A model generated the notes under the pieces. It was not told the DNA's origin, did no database searches, and saw only the letters and a list, made by a program, of their open reading frames with translations. A stretch of 64,000 nt of DNA, taken from contig JAULSR010000001.1 of assembly GCA_030512295.1 (NCBI GenBank), positions 6,905,001-6,969,000 on the forward strand, in the 5' to 3' direction. The DNA is from Bombardia bombarda. Taxonomy: Eukaryota; Ascomycota; Sordariomycetes; Sordariales; Lasiosphaeriaceae. A program made the position numbers and the translations under genes. Below are positions 1 to 11,852 of the stretch, in pieces (positions within the stretch are counted from its first letter, which is position 1; each line of letters starts with the position of its first letter).

Positions 1-1078
1 CCTTCAAGACCCATGTTCGAACCAGCTTGGGGTAAACCGTCCCGAGACCACCTCGAGCTTAGCCGATTGGCCCTCGAAATCTCAAAGGAGGTCATAGGTT
101 CATACGCAACAACGCATTCGGCCTACTGATAGCCGAACTGCCCCCTATGACCGGAGGGACAAGGTGCAAAACTAGTGTATAGTGTAACGACCACGAGATG
201 CCACCCTTGAGGCGCAGTAAAGCTTTGTCTCTTTTACGATAAAGATGAGTGGTATTGGTACTCCTGTTGCCCCAGTATATATATCATGTAGACCTGAAAA
301 CAAGGTTAGCACAGCTCTCTGGAGTCCGACATCGATCCGCCCACGACGTCAACTACCGGGATCCACACTCCACGGCCAGGCTTAGAGGGTTCCCCACTGA
401 TATGAACTCGTGCCCATCATTTAGGCCACCACTTGCTTCTCGAAGGCGTTCCGGGCCTGCGTCTTTGAGCCGCTTTGTCGGGTTGACCTCCGGCTTCGGC
501 CCGCTTCCCATTCTTCAACCTTCAAACTCCCGCCACCTGCACTCCACCAAACCCAGCCAATTCGGTTCCCATGGTTCCTCATCGACAACGACACGCCCTA
601 TCAGCGTCGAACGGGACCATCACGAGAATCACCTAAAAAGGCCGATGCAAAAAAAGAAAAGACAGACAAACGCCACGTCGCCATCCTAGCCCGCCAAACG
701 CACACGGTGCAGACGCCAAGCTACTGTTGCAGACCAGCCACGATTGCCATCCCATGCTCGAACCGCAGCAAAAGGAAACTCCAAAAGAACCGTGCCGTTG
801 CCGTGTCATATCGTGATAAGTCACCGCCCAGGCAGGTCATTCCAGCCTATTCCGTCCAGTTCCCGTTCCGATCCAATGTTCCTCTCAAATCTCCCAGACT
901 CCCTCAAGTAAAAAGAGTCCCATCCAAAACCTTGCATTGGCAATGTATCAAACCAAAATTGTTGCTCGCTTATTCGTCAAACATAAGTGTGTGTGTGTGT
1001 ATGTGCGGAAGCGGCGCAGACCGCAGACAGGGGGACGAGGCCGCGAGATCCTCTCCAAATCCGAAATTTAAAACCCCT
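1..1078. other. No supported gene; window edge
   Basis: Nothing here reads convincingly as a gene. An open frame at 249-689 has low-complexity, Ser/Arg/Pro-rich content and no recognisable domain, and I treat it as chance. A (GT)7 dinucleotide run lies at about 987-1000. The downstream edge is the 3' side of the acyltransferase gene on the minus strand, so part of this stretch is probably its 3' UTR. Confidence 0.5.
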
Positions 1079-2601
1079 TCAGGAAACTATGTTCGTAACC
1101 CGTGCCCATATCTTGGAGATGATATTCACCAGCAGGCCGAGGACGCCGAGGACAAGGTAGACCTGGATGAACTCGAATCGATGCCTGGGTCGCACCTCGG
1201 TCTCGAGGAATCTCGGGTGGCTGTCGGTGACGGAATTCGCTGGACTGGGCGGGAAGCGGCCCGTGGCGACATATTGCTCCATGAGGGCGTCCTTTTCGTA
1301 CCAGCGCTCGCGAAGCCAAACGTCAAAGGCCTCCTGCGTGTCGAGTGGAATGTCTGCGACGCGGAATCGGCGCCAGTAAAAGTTTACTGACTTTGGCGGC
1401 TGGCCGCTGAAATATGTGCCCGCCAGGGTAAAGCAATCCTCACCAAATTTCCCTCGGCTATTCGAGACCAGCTGCGTCAGTTTATGTCATGCCGAGAGGG
1501 AGTCAACAGATCCTCAAGGTTTGACTTACGGAATTCCCTCATATGCAACAGTGCAGTCATATACATAGTCAACCGTGCCTTTGAGCTCAGTAAGGCAGAA
1601 GTAGCTGCCCGTACTACGCGGCAGCAGAAGGTGCTGTGTGTCCTTGACGCCAATCTTGTTGGCCCACTGTGTAGACTTGTCCCTGCCATTCTGCGAGGTA
1701 TTCGTTCCTTCGGGGAACAGAAGAAGCCACATGGGGTTCAGGTACTTCTTTCCATCCGGGGCAGTCTGCATTGCCTTGAGCTTTCCCAGGCGATGTGCCA
1801 TTCGTGGCTGGTCGACGGCCATCTTTCGAGACATAAAGATGAATCCATAGAACAGCATGCCGGTGCCAACAACGGGTATATACTTGAGCGACTCCTTCAG
1901 AATAATGTATATGAAGCCATGCATCGAGGGCGAGTTGGCGTAGCTGACCCACCACAGATACAGCCAGTCTGTGTAAATCTGCCTCCAATGTTAGTCTCTT
2001 GCAAGCTGGCCAGGTGACGGGCGGGCAGTGTGTGAGCATTAACCTGGTGGTTTGCAATCATAACGATGCGCTCTGGAAAGGCAAACTCGACCAGACCATC
2101 CCGTGTTTTGCTTATTTGATTGGCCACAGAGGCATCCCCACTGATGCGGATTGTTGTTGGACCCCACCAGTACGTCATTGTCGTGATCAAGATGCCAAAG
2201 GATTGTTTCGTCAAGGCCATGTATGCATAATAAAGGTCGCGGTCGATCCAATAGAGAGGCGCCCCGACGAGCTGGGTTGCGACGATACTATACAGCAGCA
2301 GCAGCAGCAGTGGTTAGCTGGGCATCTAGCCATAAGCTGTCAAGGCAGCGAGTGCGGTGTAGTGGGGTGGGATGATGCCATACGCAAGACAGCCGGAGAA
2401 GAAGTAGACGACAAAGGTCAACCCTCTGACGATTTGCATCAGTCGGCCATGCTTCTCCTTGCCCGACGGATGAGCAGATGTCTCTTGAGCTGGGTCGGAT
2501 AGGGAGGCGCCGGCGAGGACCTCAGGCGCAGGGACATTATCGGCTGGCGAGGAGGATGATGCCTGGTGCGGCGGCAGCCGTTGTCGGAGAGTGCTAGCCA
2601 T
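1079..2601 (-). CDS. Lysophospholipid acyltransferase (LPLAT/PlsC family)
   Basis: Membrane acyltransferase that should transfer an acyl group from acyl-CoA to a lysophospholipid, in the group containing yeast Cst26/Psi1 and animal AGPAT3-5/lysocardiolipin acyltransferase. Four exons fit phase exactly: 2384-2601, 2044-2287, 1530-1978 and 1079-1457, giving 429 residues. All introns are GT-AG with CTAAC or CTGAC branch sites. Splicing exon 2 to exon 3 creates NHQIYTDW, the family's H-x4-D catalytic motif. Exon 3 carries LLFPEGTN, the second acyl-acceptor motif, and SRKMAVD before it. Hydrophobic helices lie near the N-terminus and near the C-terminus (around the segment VLGVLGLLVNII). The ATG at 2601 was chosen because upstream in-frame sequence is low-complexity, although the frame stays open to an ATG at 2802. 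Substrate is inferred only at family level. It diverges from the NAD kinase gene. Confidence 0.9.
2290..2310. repeat. CAG/CTG trinucleotide run in acyltransferase intron 1
   Basis: About six GCA units on the plus strand. The run lies inside the first intron of the acyltransferase gene, between its CTAAC branch site and the 3' splice site, so it acts as an unusual CTG-rich stretch in place of the usual pyrimidine tract. Confidence 0.8.
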
Positions 2602-3881
2602 GGCGGGGTCGGAATCTGAAGATGATAGGGATGGAGAGGGAGGACAGGTCAAGTCGGGTCGAACAAGTCCTTTAGATGCGACCACGATGACCTGGGCGCG
2701 CAAGATAGGGGAAAGGTCAGCTAGGTTCGAGGTAGATTCAGAGTTTGTCGCATGCGACCGACCTCGTGGGGCTGGTTGAGGTTGACGGCAAGGCAGCCAC
2801 ACTATGACCTAGGAGTGGCAGAGCTACCTAGGTCGGTAGGAAAGGAAAGGGTCCACTGTTGGTTATCTCCGTGGCTAGATTACTGGCTACGTAGGGACTG
2901 TTAAAAGGTTAAAGTTGCTGGCTACCCTCCCAGACGGGCTGGTTCCCGGTTGCGGATCGACAGCCAAAGAGAGGTTCTAGCGTGGAGAAAGCGTTGTTAA
3001 GGCCATTCTTGTGGACGCTCTGGACGGTCGAAAAACGAAAGAAGGGCAGTACGGATAATGTGAACGAGCTTAATTCTCTTGGGTCCGTGATGATCACATG
3101 GACGATGCACAGAGAGCTCTTGTCCACATGTCAGTGACAACCTAACGATGCGGTGGTGGGGGGTGGGCTGTGACGGGTGCATGCGTTGTGTCTTGTCTGG
3201 CCCACTGGAGCCCCCGCCTATTCCCGTCTAGGCTCCCACCCGACGCTCGTCGCTTTCTTGGCTCCTTGGGTGCTGGCTTCCAGGCGGGAGCTTCGGAGCT
3301 TCGGCAGTGCCCCACCCACAACCAGGGACCTAGCTCAGCCTAGGTACATTACATACACTACCAAGGTTACCGACTGCCGCTTACCTCATTTAGTTAACTT
3401 TGCTAAGGATAAGATAACTCCTTTACCCCTCTCCTAATTAGTGCCTGACTTATCTTCATCAATCTCAGATACTTCCATGGAACATCAAGTAAGGCCGAAT
3501 CCGAAACCAAGTCGTTTTTGTTTAGTTGGGTTAATTGTGAATTAGCTTGGGATGACATAAGAGGCAGGGAAGGAGACAACAAGCAACAACCCAGGGAGGG
3601 ACAGAAGCCCATAAGCCCAGAAGCTTGGATCACTTTGAGTGGGCGGAGAAAGCTTGGCAAAGCTGGGGTTGGAATCAGAGAGCTCTCATTGGTGTATTCT
3701 AGATAAGGTAGCTTTACCGTTCTGGTCCTGTTCGTCATTTAATCCGATCTCGCTTCTTTTTTGTCATGTGGTTGAGAGACCCAAAAAACATCACCATAGT
3801 CTACAACCAGTACGAACCACGGCATTTGACTAAACAGCCCGTCACAGCTCGACAGACAGAACAGTCCGAGAGGCTCTGACT
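2602..3881. promoter_or_regulatory. Divergent promoter region, acyltransferase / NAD kinase
   Basis: A 1.28 kb stretch between two divergently transcribed genes. I see no convincing coding content; short frames at 3177-3437 and 3403-3738 lack recognisable domains. It contains several copies of a CTAGGT-type element (2806-2813, 2824-2840, 3339-3347) that recurs in other intergenic parts of the window. No clear TATA box was found for either gene. Confidence 0.5.
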
Positions 3882-3989
3882 ATGTCGGAATGTCGACGAC
3901 GGCTGCTCTTTGTCGCCCCTTCTCCTTCTCCCATGCCCTCCTTCTTCCTTCCTCCCCCATGCTCAAACTTAATTCCAGCTGTCGTATGA
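3882..3989 (+). promoter_or_regulatory. Upstream ORF overlapping the NAD kinase start
   Basis: An ATG at 3882 lies 8 nt before the NAD kinase ATG at 3890, in another frame. It opens a 35-codon frame ending at TGA 3987-3989, so it overlaps the main start. Scanning ribosomes that use it would bypass the first NAD kinase ATG and also in-frame Met24 (3959) within the overlap. It matters only if transcription starts upstream of 3882, which I cannot see. Confidence 0.55.
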
Positions 3990-5395
3990 CAGCTGTGTCT
4001 GCGACCGCCAGGGCCAGGTATTTCTCGGCCTCGTGCCGGCGCAGACAAATCCTCGATATTTCTGTCTTGCCAGACCGCATCGCTCCGCAGTACGAAAAGA
4101 CCTTGACGTCGTCTCTGCTCTCGCTACGATGGCCACAACCGCCGCGCAACATCCTCCTTATGCCCAAGCTGCATGCACCAAAAGTAATAGTCTCGGCTAT
4201 CGAATTCGCCAAACACATCCACGCCAACTACCCCGACCTGAACCTGGTTTTCGAGAGCCACATCGCCGACACGATTCACGATGCCCTGCCCTTCCCGATA
4301 TACACGACCCCCTCAGCCAACTGCAGCTTTCACTTGGCGAGAAAGGTCGACCTCATCACCACTATGGGTGGGGATGGCACCATTCTGCGCGCTGCAAGCC
4401 TGTTTTCGAACCAGAATATCGTACCCCCCATCCTGTCCTTCAGCATGGGCACTCTGGGCTTCCTTGGGGAGTGGAAATTCAACGAATACAAGCGGGCATG
4501 GAGGGAGTGTTATATGAGCGGATGTCCTGCCACAGTTGAGGACCTGGTCGGCCCTCACACCCAGGCGTCCGCGACAAGTCAATTGCCGGACAAAGAAGCC
4601 AGTGGCGAGGAGAATCAGAACATCCAACGTCTGTCAGGCTGGGACAGAGTCCGTGGGAATGGCAAAAGCATGGGGATAACTCGGACATCCAAGATCCTGC
4701 TGCGCAACAGGTTACGGGTTGGCATATACGACAGCGAAGGGAGGAACCTTAACGAGCAGCTGGCAGCTGTGACCGACCACTATGGGCCACCCCAGCCAAG
4801 CGCAGATGATGCATTTTCCCACTCAAACGCCCACCAAAGCATATCACCCCCTCCCCTCCACGCAATAAACGAAGTCTCGATCGACCGCGGCCACTACCCC
4901 CACCTTGCCATCATCGACATCTACGTCAATGGCCACCACCTCACCGAGGCCGTCTCAGACGGCATCCTCATCAGCACCCCGACGGGCTCGACCGCCTACT
5001 CGCTCAGCGCCGGCGGCTCCATCGTCCACCCCTTGGTCAAGTCCCTTCTCATCACCCCCATCAGCCCCCGCAGCCTCAGCTTCCGCCCCCTCGTGCTGCC
5101 GCTGAACACTCAAGTCGTGCTCAAGCTCAGCAACCGCAATCGCGGGCGCGAGCTGCCTGTCAGCATCGACGGCAAGCGCCGCATGGGCGTCAGCGCAGGC
5201 ATGGAGGTGCGCGTCGAGGGCGAGTCGGTGCGCAAGACGGCTGGTGTTTGGAGGGGCGGCGTGCCCTGCGTGATTCGCGCGGCGTCGAAGACCAGCGTCA
5301 ATGGGGCCTCTGAGGATGACGATTCGTGGGTGGGAGGACTGAATTCGCTCTTAAAGTTCAATTATCCGTTCGGAGAGTCTGGGCAGGGCCATTGA
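3890..5395 (+). CDS. NAD(H) kinase, probably mitochondrial (Pos5-like)
   Basis: ATP-dependent NAD/NADH kinase making NADP(H). Single exon, 501 residues. The family signature GGDGT is at residues 160-164, preceded by the hydrophobic strand DLITTMG. The later block with DGILISTPTGSTAYSLSAGG is the second conserved NAD-kinase motif, and SMGTLGFL follows the first. The N-terminus is rich in Arg, Ser and Ala with no acidic residues. It contains RARYFSAS (residues 41-48), which matches the R-x-(Y/F)|S processing pattern of mitochondrial presequences, so mitochondrial import is likely by analogy with yeast Pos5. Met24 and Met33 are alternative starts still upstream of that site. A roughly 90-residue insertion between the two motif blocks (about residues 210-300) is polar and low-complexity. 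An overlapping upstream ORF precedes the start. Confidence 0.93.
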   Translation: MSTTAALCRPFSFSHALLLPSSPMLKLNSSCRMTAVSATARARYFSASCRRRQILDISVLPDRIAPQYEKTLTSSLLSLRWPQPPRNILLMPKLHAPKVIVSAIEFAKHIHANYPDLNLVFESHIADTIHDALPFPIYTTPSANCSFHLARKVDLITTMGGDGTILRAASLFSNQNIVPPILSFSMGTLGFLGEWKFNEYKRAWRECYMSGCPATVEDLVGPHTQASATSQLPDKEASGEENQNIQRLSGWDRVRGNGKSMGITRTSKILLRNRLRVGIYDSEGRNLNEQLAAVTDHYGPPQPSADDAFSHSNAHQSISPPPLHAINEVSIDRGHYPHLAIIDIYVNGHHLTEAVSDGILISTPTGSTAYSLSAGGSIVHPLVKSLLITPISPRSLSFRPLVLPLNTQVVLKLSNRNRGRELPVSIDGKRRMGVSAGMEVRVEGESVRKTAGVWRGGVPCVIRAASKTSVNGASEDDDSWVGGLNSLLKFNYPFGESGQGH

Positions 5396-6600
5396 GATGG
5401 GGGACCCACTGGTATGTATATATATGCATGTGACGGCTACACGACTGGAACTGGGATTCGGATTGGGGCTTGGACTACTGACATTGCTACCGTGTACATC
5501 ACATACTTCTTGTCACTTTGATACCCTATAACAAAAGAAATGTACAAATATTAATTTTCTAGCAATGAACACAGAAGAGCAGAGTCGCTTGCCAAAATCT
5601 ACAAGGTGTTGTTAGATTCGTGGTATCGATACAACTTTGACCTTTCTTCTTCTCGTCCTCTACCATCCTTACGTAGCGTTTAATTTTAGCGGGCGCCGTT
5701 ACAGAGCATAGGTATTCTCCAGCAGCCGCTCTGCACGACCGCGTGGGCAGCAGGGTATCTGTCGGCCAGGGGAGTATCAGGCTGAACGGAGCTTATCGTC
5801 AAGACTGGCACAAATGCAGAGGCGGTCCACTACGAATAGCTTCATCCACAGCCTGGAAATCAAAGAGCCACCAGATCCCAGCCCCGAGGTATCTTGTTCG
5901 CCGAGCCCGCGACGAGCGGCTTTTCACATGCCCATTGTAGCCCAGCAGACCGAGGGTGAGCACCGGGCGGTGGGGAAACGTGTGCGGTCTGCGAGCTGTA
6001 CCAATCAACCCAGGGAGTCAGGGAGTGATTGGGCGAGGCTGAGGGAGAGCTCACGGCGTTGTCGCCGGTGATGGCCCACAACTCTATCGACCGACAAGGA
6101 ACACCGTCGGGCGGTTGAGCCAAGAAAATAGAACAGCCTGGACGCTCCACACCATAACGGTCACCACTCCACATATCCTGTCAAACCATCCTGGGAGCGT
6201 TGGAGAATAAACCCGCCTCTCCACGGAAACCCGTCACTGAGCGTTCTTGACTGTGAAGAGTCAATGCGTCATCTTTCTTGTAGTCTGTAAACTTTTCCGT
6301 GCTCCCCTAAGCAGCGAAAGGTTCTCTTCTGCTCTCGCCCCTCCCTGGATTCAAGACATCCCTTTTATCTTCCGGCCTATCTTGATCCACCAGACTCTTT
6401 GAATATTATTTGCGCGTATTCGACAGAGGGCTAGCTCTGCTGGCTATAACTGTCGGGCTGTGGTGTTGAGATGATCGTGGATGGAGGAGGCTGGCGTTCA
6501 AGTTGTGTTGATCGTGTCTTTAGTCAGTTGGCAGATGGCAGAGATGAAAGCCAGGGCTCTGCTGCCGTAGTGTGTTGTGTCGTTTTTTTCGTGTCGTATT

Positions 6601-6642
6601 GTTCTTGTCGTCGTGTTCTTATCGTCGTGTTCTTGTCGTATC
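6601..6642. repeat. 14-bp tandem repeat, three units
   Basis: GTTCTTGTCGTCGT, GTTCTTATCGTCGT and GTTCTTGTCGTATC follow one another directly. The second differs from the first by one base and the third by three bases at its end. It is in non-coding sequence. Confidence 0.8.
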
Positions 6643-7179
6643 GGGGACTCGGGTGTTGATGAAGGCTCGTCGGACGCGGGAGAGTGAGCAACGTACCGTA
6701 GACAGCAGGGTTGCCGACGAACCTTGGGCTGGATGGTTTAAGTCTCTGGGGGTATAAGGTTTTCTTCTGTATGCGTTTTATGAAAAGCAGTAGTCGTCAT
6801 CATCTCTGTCGGATGTTTGTCGACTGGTGATGTCGGAAACGACGTTTGAAGCTGGTACTGGCTTTGACAGAGGCCAGTCAGGTAGAAGATAGGGAACTTG
6901 GAGAGTGCCTATGTTTGTGATAAGGCATATGCGTCTTTTGCAATGCTGAACGTTGATTGTTTATCGTTGTTGAAAAGATTCTGTCAACCGTGGGCCATCA
7001 CGAAGCAGACAAGCATGTTGAAGCAGCTGAGAAAAACGGTCAATATCGTTTGACATTGATAATTTGCTTACAATTTCTAGGGTGTATCTTGCTGGGCTCG
7101 ACGATATCGGAAATTCTTACTTTAATGGTCAGGCAACGGGTTTGCGACACGGAACGCCGCCCCTTTCCCCCAAACCACA

Positions 7180-7193
7180 GTGACCTAGGTCAC
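7180..7193. promoter_or_regulatory. Perfect 14-bp palindrome GTGACCTAGGTCAC
   Basis: Self-complementary over all 14 bases, with the CCTAGG core seen in the other dispersed elements of this window. It could bind a dimeric factor; nothing nearby shows which gene it would serve. Confidence 0.35.
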
Positions 7194-10100
7194 AGCGTAG
7201 ACTCGCTTAAACGCCAATTTCAAGCCAGTTTTCGCACAACCAACAGACAGACAACAGCCCAGGAAAGTATTTTAGCACCTAGAATAACGGCTGAGTAGGG
7301 CGTAACTCGGTAGATGGCGGTAGACTAGGGGGTCGAAGCAAGCCAATACTTGTCTGATTACGATGGAAGTCCTGCTACATCATTCCAGCATCCTCAACAC
7401 ACCACCTCAACACATTTCGCGGACACTGGACTTGGGGTTTGCTAACATTGTGCCTGTACCTCCAGGTGTAAACCTTGGCCTGCAAGCTTGTATCACATTA
7501 TGCAACACAGGGCTTTTTATGCATGACAGGGAGTAGGGAGTCCGGATGGCCTAATAGAATGGAGAAACAGTTTCATACTTTATTTATTCTGCCAGACACT
7601 GCTTGGGCCCACGAAGTCGTCGCCCGCCGGTTATGGATTCCGGGCTGTTCAGAAAACAAGCTCGAGCTGTAGCTCCACAATATTCCAGTCGCTCATGTGT
7701 ATGTCGATCATGCCATGGCAGATGTCCCCGCAGACCATTCCTTATCTAATTGTCTCATTGTACATGTGGATCGTGTCAATAACTTCGTCTTGGCCCTTCA
7801 TTTACATGCCTAAGGGGAATGGGGCATGTGGATTCTCAGGGGTAAATGGTCGGCAGTCAAACCGGTTGGGGTTAGCCACTACTAGAAATCTTGCTGCCTT
7901 CAGCTGGGTTCTATCAGCCATGTTTGTGTATGTAGCTCAATCAGTATAGCTCACCGTCGGTTGAGGTTAGACAGAGTGGATATGTCTTTTACCGTTGAAG
8001 AAGCGAACACGAATGAAGGTGTTGGCATTCCAAAACCGGGAAGTGTGTGAAGATTCCCTGAACGGTCCAGATTAAGCATTTTGCTTTCGGGGACCCGTTG
8101 GGCTGTGTACGGCCTCCAGTCATGCCCGTAATAGGGGCACCCATGTAACATGGATGGTTGGACAGGAAGATGGGTTGGGTGTGGACCATGGTCTTACTGA
8201 CTGTAACTAAAAGTATCTCGACTGGCCACGTTAACAGTACGGGAGTCGTTAACTCGTAACATGGGATTGCCCACCAGCCACCACGTTATGGACATAAACA
8301 ACAAACTATGACATTCCAGGTCGTTAGAACCAGTACCGATCCTCAATGCCGATACTCAGTGCCGACACCTGTTATAGGTACAGTCTGCTGCCGCCATATC
8401 TGGCATCGAGCTTGCGGCCCAACACCGTTCAAACAAGGCGCGATGCTGTAGCACGTACTCCATGTAGTGAGGGAAGCTGGGATTAATATACCGGGCGCCT
8501 GCCCTGCTTGGGCTTGCGCAGAACGGGGTTTGCGGCCAGCCTTGTACTGTGTAGTAGCTCCAGGCATGCCGGACAGCCGGAAAACGGGCCGGGTGGATCA
8601 TGCTACACTAAGTGTGACCCAAGGGGGGCGTGTTCACTGTGGAGAAGCATGGGGCCCTTCAAAGCCAGGAGAAACCCCTCCGTGTGTCCAGACACATGCA
8701 TGGCATGCATGGTTCGTGTACAATCATTGTTGTGTAACCCGTTAACAAAGTAGTGCCGACATGAACACCTCCGAAGTATCAGTTGCTAGGTGTACAAGGT
8801 ACCTATTTATGAAGCGTAGTGGACATATATGCAAGTACTGTGCTCTGTCAAGGGGGAGCACAGCTCCCCGTAATCCGTCTGCAATGATTCGATTCGGCAT
8901 CCATATTATACTAAACAGTGGTTCCAGGGAGCGGTTCTTAATTCTGTAGCTGCCTAACTTATGCAACATGCCCGCCCTCCCGGTATACTTTAGCTTTGAT
9001 TTCCCACACTCCCATGTTATTAGTCTTAGGTCTGCCCAAACCCCTGCCGTCGAAACACGTGGACGTGCTTTATCAAGATAATTAAGTCTATCCTGTAGTT
9101 ATCCATGCACTAAGTAGTGTAAATCTACGGAGTACCGAGATATGAAAGGTTCTGCCGTGTTTTTGACAAACCCTGGTGCGTACGCAGTGACGGGGTAATG
9201 TCAAATTTGAGCGCCAGACCCGTTTTAAGGAGGACAAAAGTCCATTTCGGGTCTCTCAGCGGTTACCACCGTCTCTGCAGCCAATACAGTACGTAGTATG
9301 TACACGAAAATAGCATGTCTGCCGTTTGTAGCCGGATCCTGTTTCCCTTTCACACAAGAACAACGGAAACGTCGCGCACTCAGGCCGCTTTCAACTCTCC
9401 CGGCGTTTCTTTCGCTTTACGATTGACACTGAAAATCACAGAAGCTTGGTAAGGGGCAGTATGTCTTCTGTACAACGTGTCTGGATCCTGAGTCGTTACT
9501 GGTATCAAAGATGGTGATGTTGGGGCCTGTACTCAGGTAGATCGGTTCACATCACAGCCCGCGGTACACGTGTAGAACTGCCCACGTTTAGCACCCTTGT
9601 TTGACGATGAGATGCCTGCCATTTATGCTTGATTGCTCGCAGCCCGGGGCCCTGGACGACATCCTACCGGTGCTGCGTCGGCATAAATATCAACCATTGC
9701 CTATCTAAAGGGCATGGCTGAGAGGGCCTCGGTCGCTTGACGATGATTGGACGACGGATTGTTGGTGGTCGCGGTTGGGTTGCTGGAGGATCTGGGGGTT
9801 GGAAATAAGTTAACAGCGGATCAGTGGCCACATCACCTCGGCATCCCTCCCCAGCAAAACCCCAATGCTGACCCAGTCCACAAACAAATCATATCAACTG
9901 GTCTCTCCGCTGTGGTGTTACGCACATGCCGCCCACCACCTTGTGCGCCGAATGATCGTCCGAGCCCATCAAAAACATGAGAGTATTTCGCTATCGTGGT
10001 GGCAACACATTCTCATGAATTCGACGGCACAACAGCAATACCTTGGAAGCGCCAATGTAGCCATCGTATTGATGGGGGCCTTTTCAACAAGGGGCGAAAA

Positions 10101-11852
10101 ATTGCTCACATCTTGCAGCCATTCGGAATGAAGCAGAAACAGCACGATGTGTCTCTAAACCTGGTCCGGAACCTGTTCATCTTTTCCGCGTCCTGTATCA
10201 ACTCGGCATATCAGTCGAAGAGAGCAGCCGCTCATCTTCTGGATACCTTGTATCTTTTAGAGTTAGTTCGAGGTGCCAAGTCTTATGGATGCCTCCTATC
10301 TTTGCCAAGGACCGAGCCACGCTTGCAGTGTTGCTTGGTGGGTTGTGAATAGTGCTGCAGGAAATTAGATATACCAATAGCAAGTGACACCCACCCTCAC
10401 TGTTCTTGAGGTGTGATTACGGTGAGCAGTCTGGATGTGGAGAACTTGTAAGCCAAGCCTGGTCGTTTAGGTCAAAAGAGGTGTCATGAACCACCAAGGT
10501 TCTCGCAAAAAGTTATTGAGGCTTAAGGTAGCTTGGGTACCCAACGAGAACGACCATAAGTACCTATGTGTAATACTACCTTATCTCTATTTTACGGCGG
10601 CAAAGCCGGGTACAAGTTCTTAGCGCCTCATTGAGTTGAAATCGGACTCTTGAATCCCAGTATGTGCCGACGTTTCGCGTAAATCATTGTTCATCAGAGA
10701 TGGAGAACGGATTACCCCAGGATCTGCAGAGGGTAGTGAAAAGACCGCAAACGGACAGCCCATTGAGGCAGTCAAAAGCGTCAGAATCATGCCTCTCGTA
10801 TCATTGGCGCACGGCTTATCTATAAGTAGAAGTCCGAGGTTTAGGTAGAGATAGCAGTTGTAATCTCTGCCACCCCGTGCAGCTGAATGGTATTCTCATC
10901 ACAGCCTAAGGGCTCATTGGACATGAGCATCAAACCTTGTCCAATAGAAACAGCAATATGGCACTGGTGATGTCAGAATGACTCTGTCCGTGGCGTTCTG
11001 AGCTATCGGTGGGGTGGGGGATTGGCCAGAGGGTGATGGAGAGAGGCAGTTACTGTGAAGCTCGACGAAGCCGGTGAGGTACTCGAGCTCGAGAACGAGA
11101 CTGCCGACGTACGGATACAATTGAGACGGGCCTGCCTTGCCGAATGTCACCTTGAGGGATATACATGAGCCGATTTGCGCATCAGGGCGGTGTGGTGACC
11201 CCCTTTGAGGGACGAGAGGTGCACCACATTGATTTTGTTGAGCTTAGTCTCGCCTAGAGTGCATGTCAGTTGGTGTGTGTGTGGGCAATTGGGTGTGAGG
11301 GTGTGTCGGTAGACTCGCAGCGACAGGATATAAAACAAAATACACCAAAATGAAAGGAAGGTAAAAGAAATGATAAAAGAATCGGCTTCGGTGGGCGATG
11401 ACAAGGTCTGGTTGTACAAATAAGCACAATAATGTGTAGCAGACAGAGATTGAAGTGCATGTTAGGCCATTATTCAAGGGAAATGTGTGTATAGTATATT
11501 GAAGCTAGAATGTGTGGTTGATAGAACGGTATATTGTATGTGTTCCATGAAATGAGACACATGAAAGCTGTGATCCAAAATGTTTGACTGGAGAAGGAAT
11601 TCGACTGGAGAATCTGACAATCTCGAAACATCTCTCCCGTATTCGAAGAAAGCTCGCGAATATGTGGCAGTTGCGCATTTGTGCACCGAAAGACAAAAGG
11701 AGTATGGCGATGGATACTTAGAGGTAAATAGAAATTGTCCTATCGTCATCATCGATGAAAAAGAACAGTGCCGAAATATGCTCCGTGAAAGAAATCAAGG
11801 AGTCTCAACCAAAGATTTGCAGATGGAGAATTAGAGTCGCTCATATCCACTC

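Larger units (their letters stand above)
5396..11852. other. Long gene-free stretch (6.4 kb)
   Basis: I found no gene in either strand. Open frames are all short (under about 120 codons), lack recognisable domains and cannot be joined by plausible introns. Small structures seen: a 14-bp unit repeated three times at 6601-6642, and a perfect 14-bp palindrome at 7180-7193. A short ATG frame at 11580-11834 (84 residues, charged) abuts the dioxygenase 3' end but has no family resemblance. The stretch could hold UTRs, non-coding transcripts or decayed sequence. Confidence 0.5.

Noticed and set aside
10..40. GTTCGAACC-like tRNA T-loop
   Set aside because: No acceptor stem, D-arm or anticodon arm can be placed at the right distances.
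249..1390. Two plus-strand frames (146 and 227 codons)
   Set aside because: Low-complexity composition. The second runs through the acyltransferase's last exon, which has phase-consistent coding on the other strand.
2602..2802. Longer N-terminus for the acyltransferase from ATG 2802
   Set aside because: The extra residues are low-complexity and the family normally starts close to the ATG at 2601. Kept as an alternative only.
9710..9735. CTGAGA resembling a thiamine riboswitch element
   Set aside because: The second conserved part of the aptamer is absent and no thiamine gene follows.
11580..11834. 84-codon ATG frame beside the dioxygenase gene
   Set aside because: Charged and plausible in composition, but it lies in the probable 3' region of the dioxygenase, has no family match and is within chance length.
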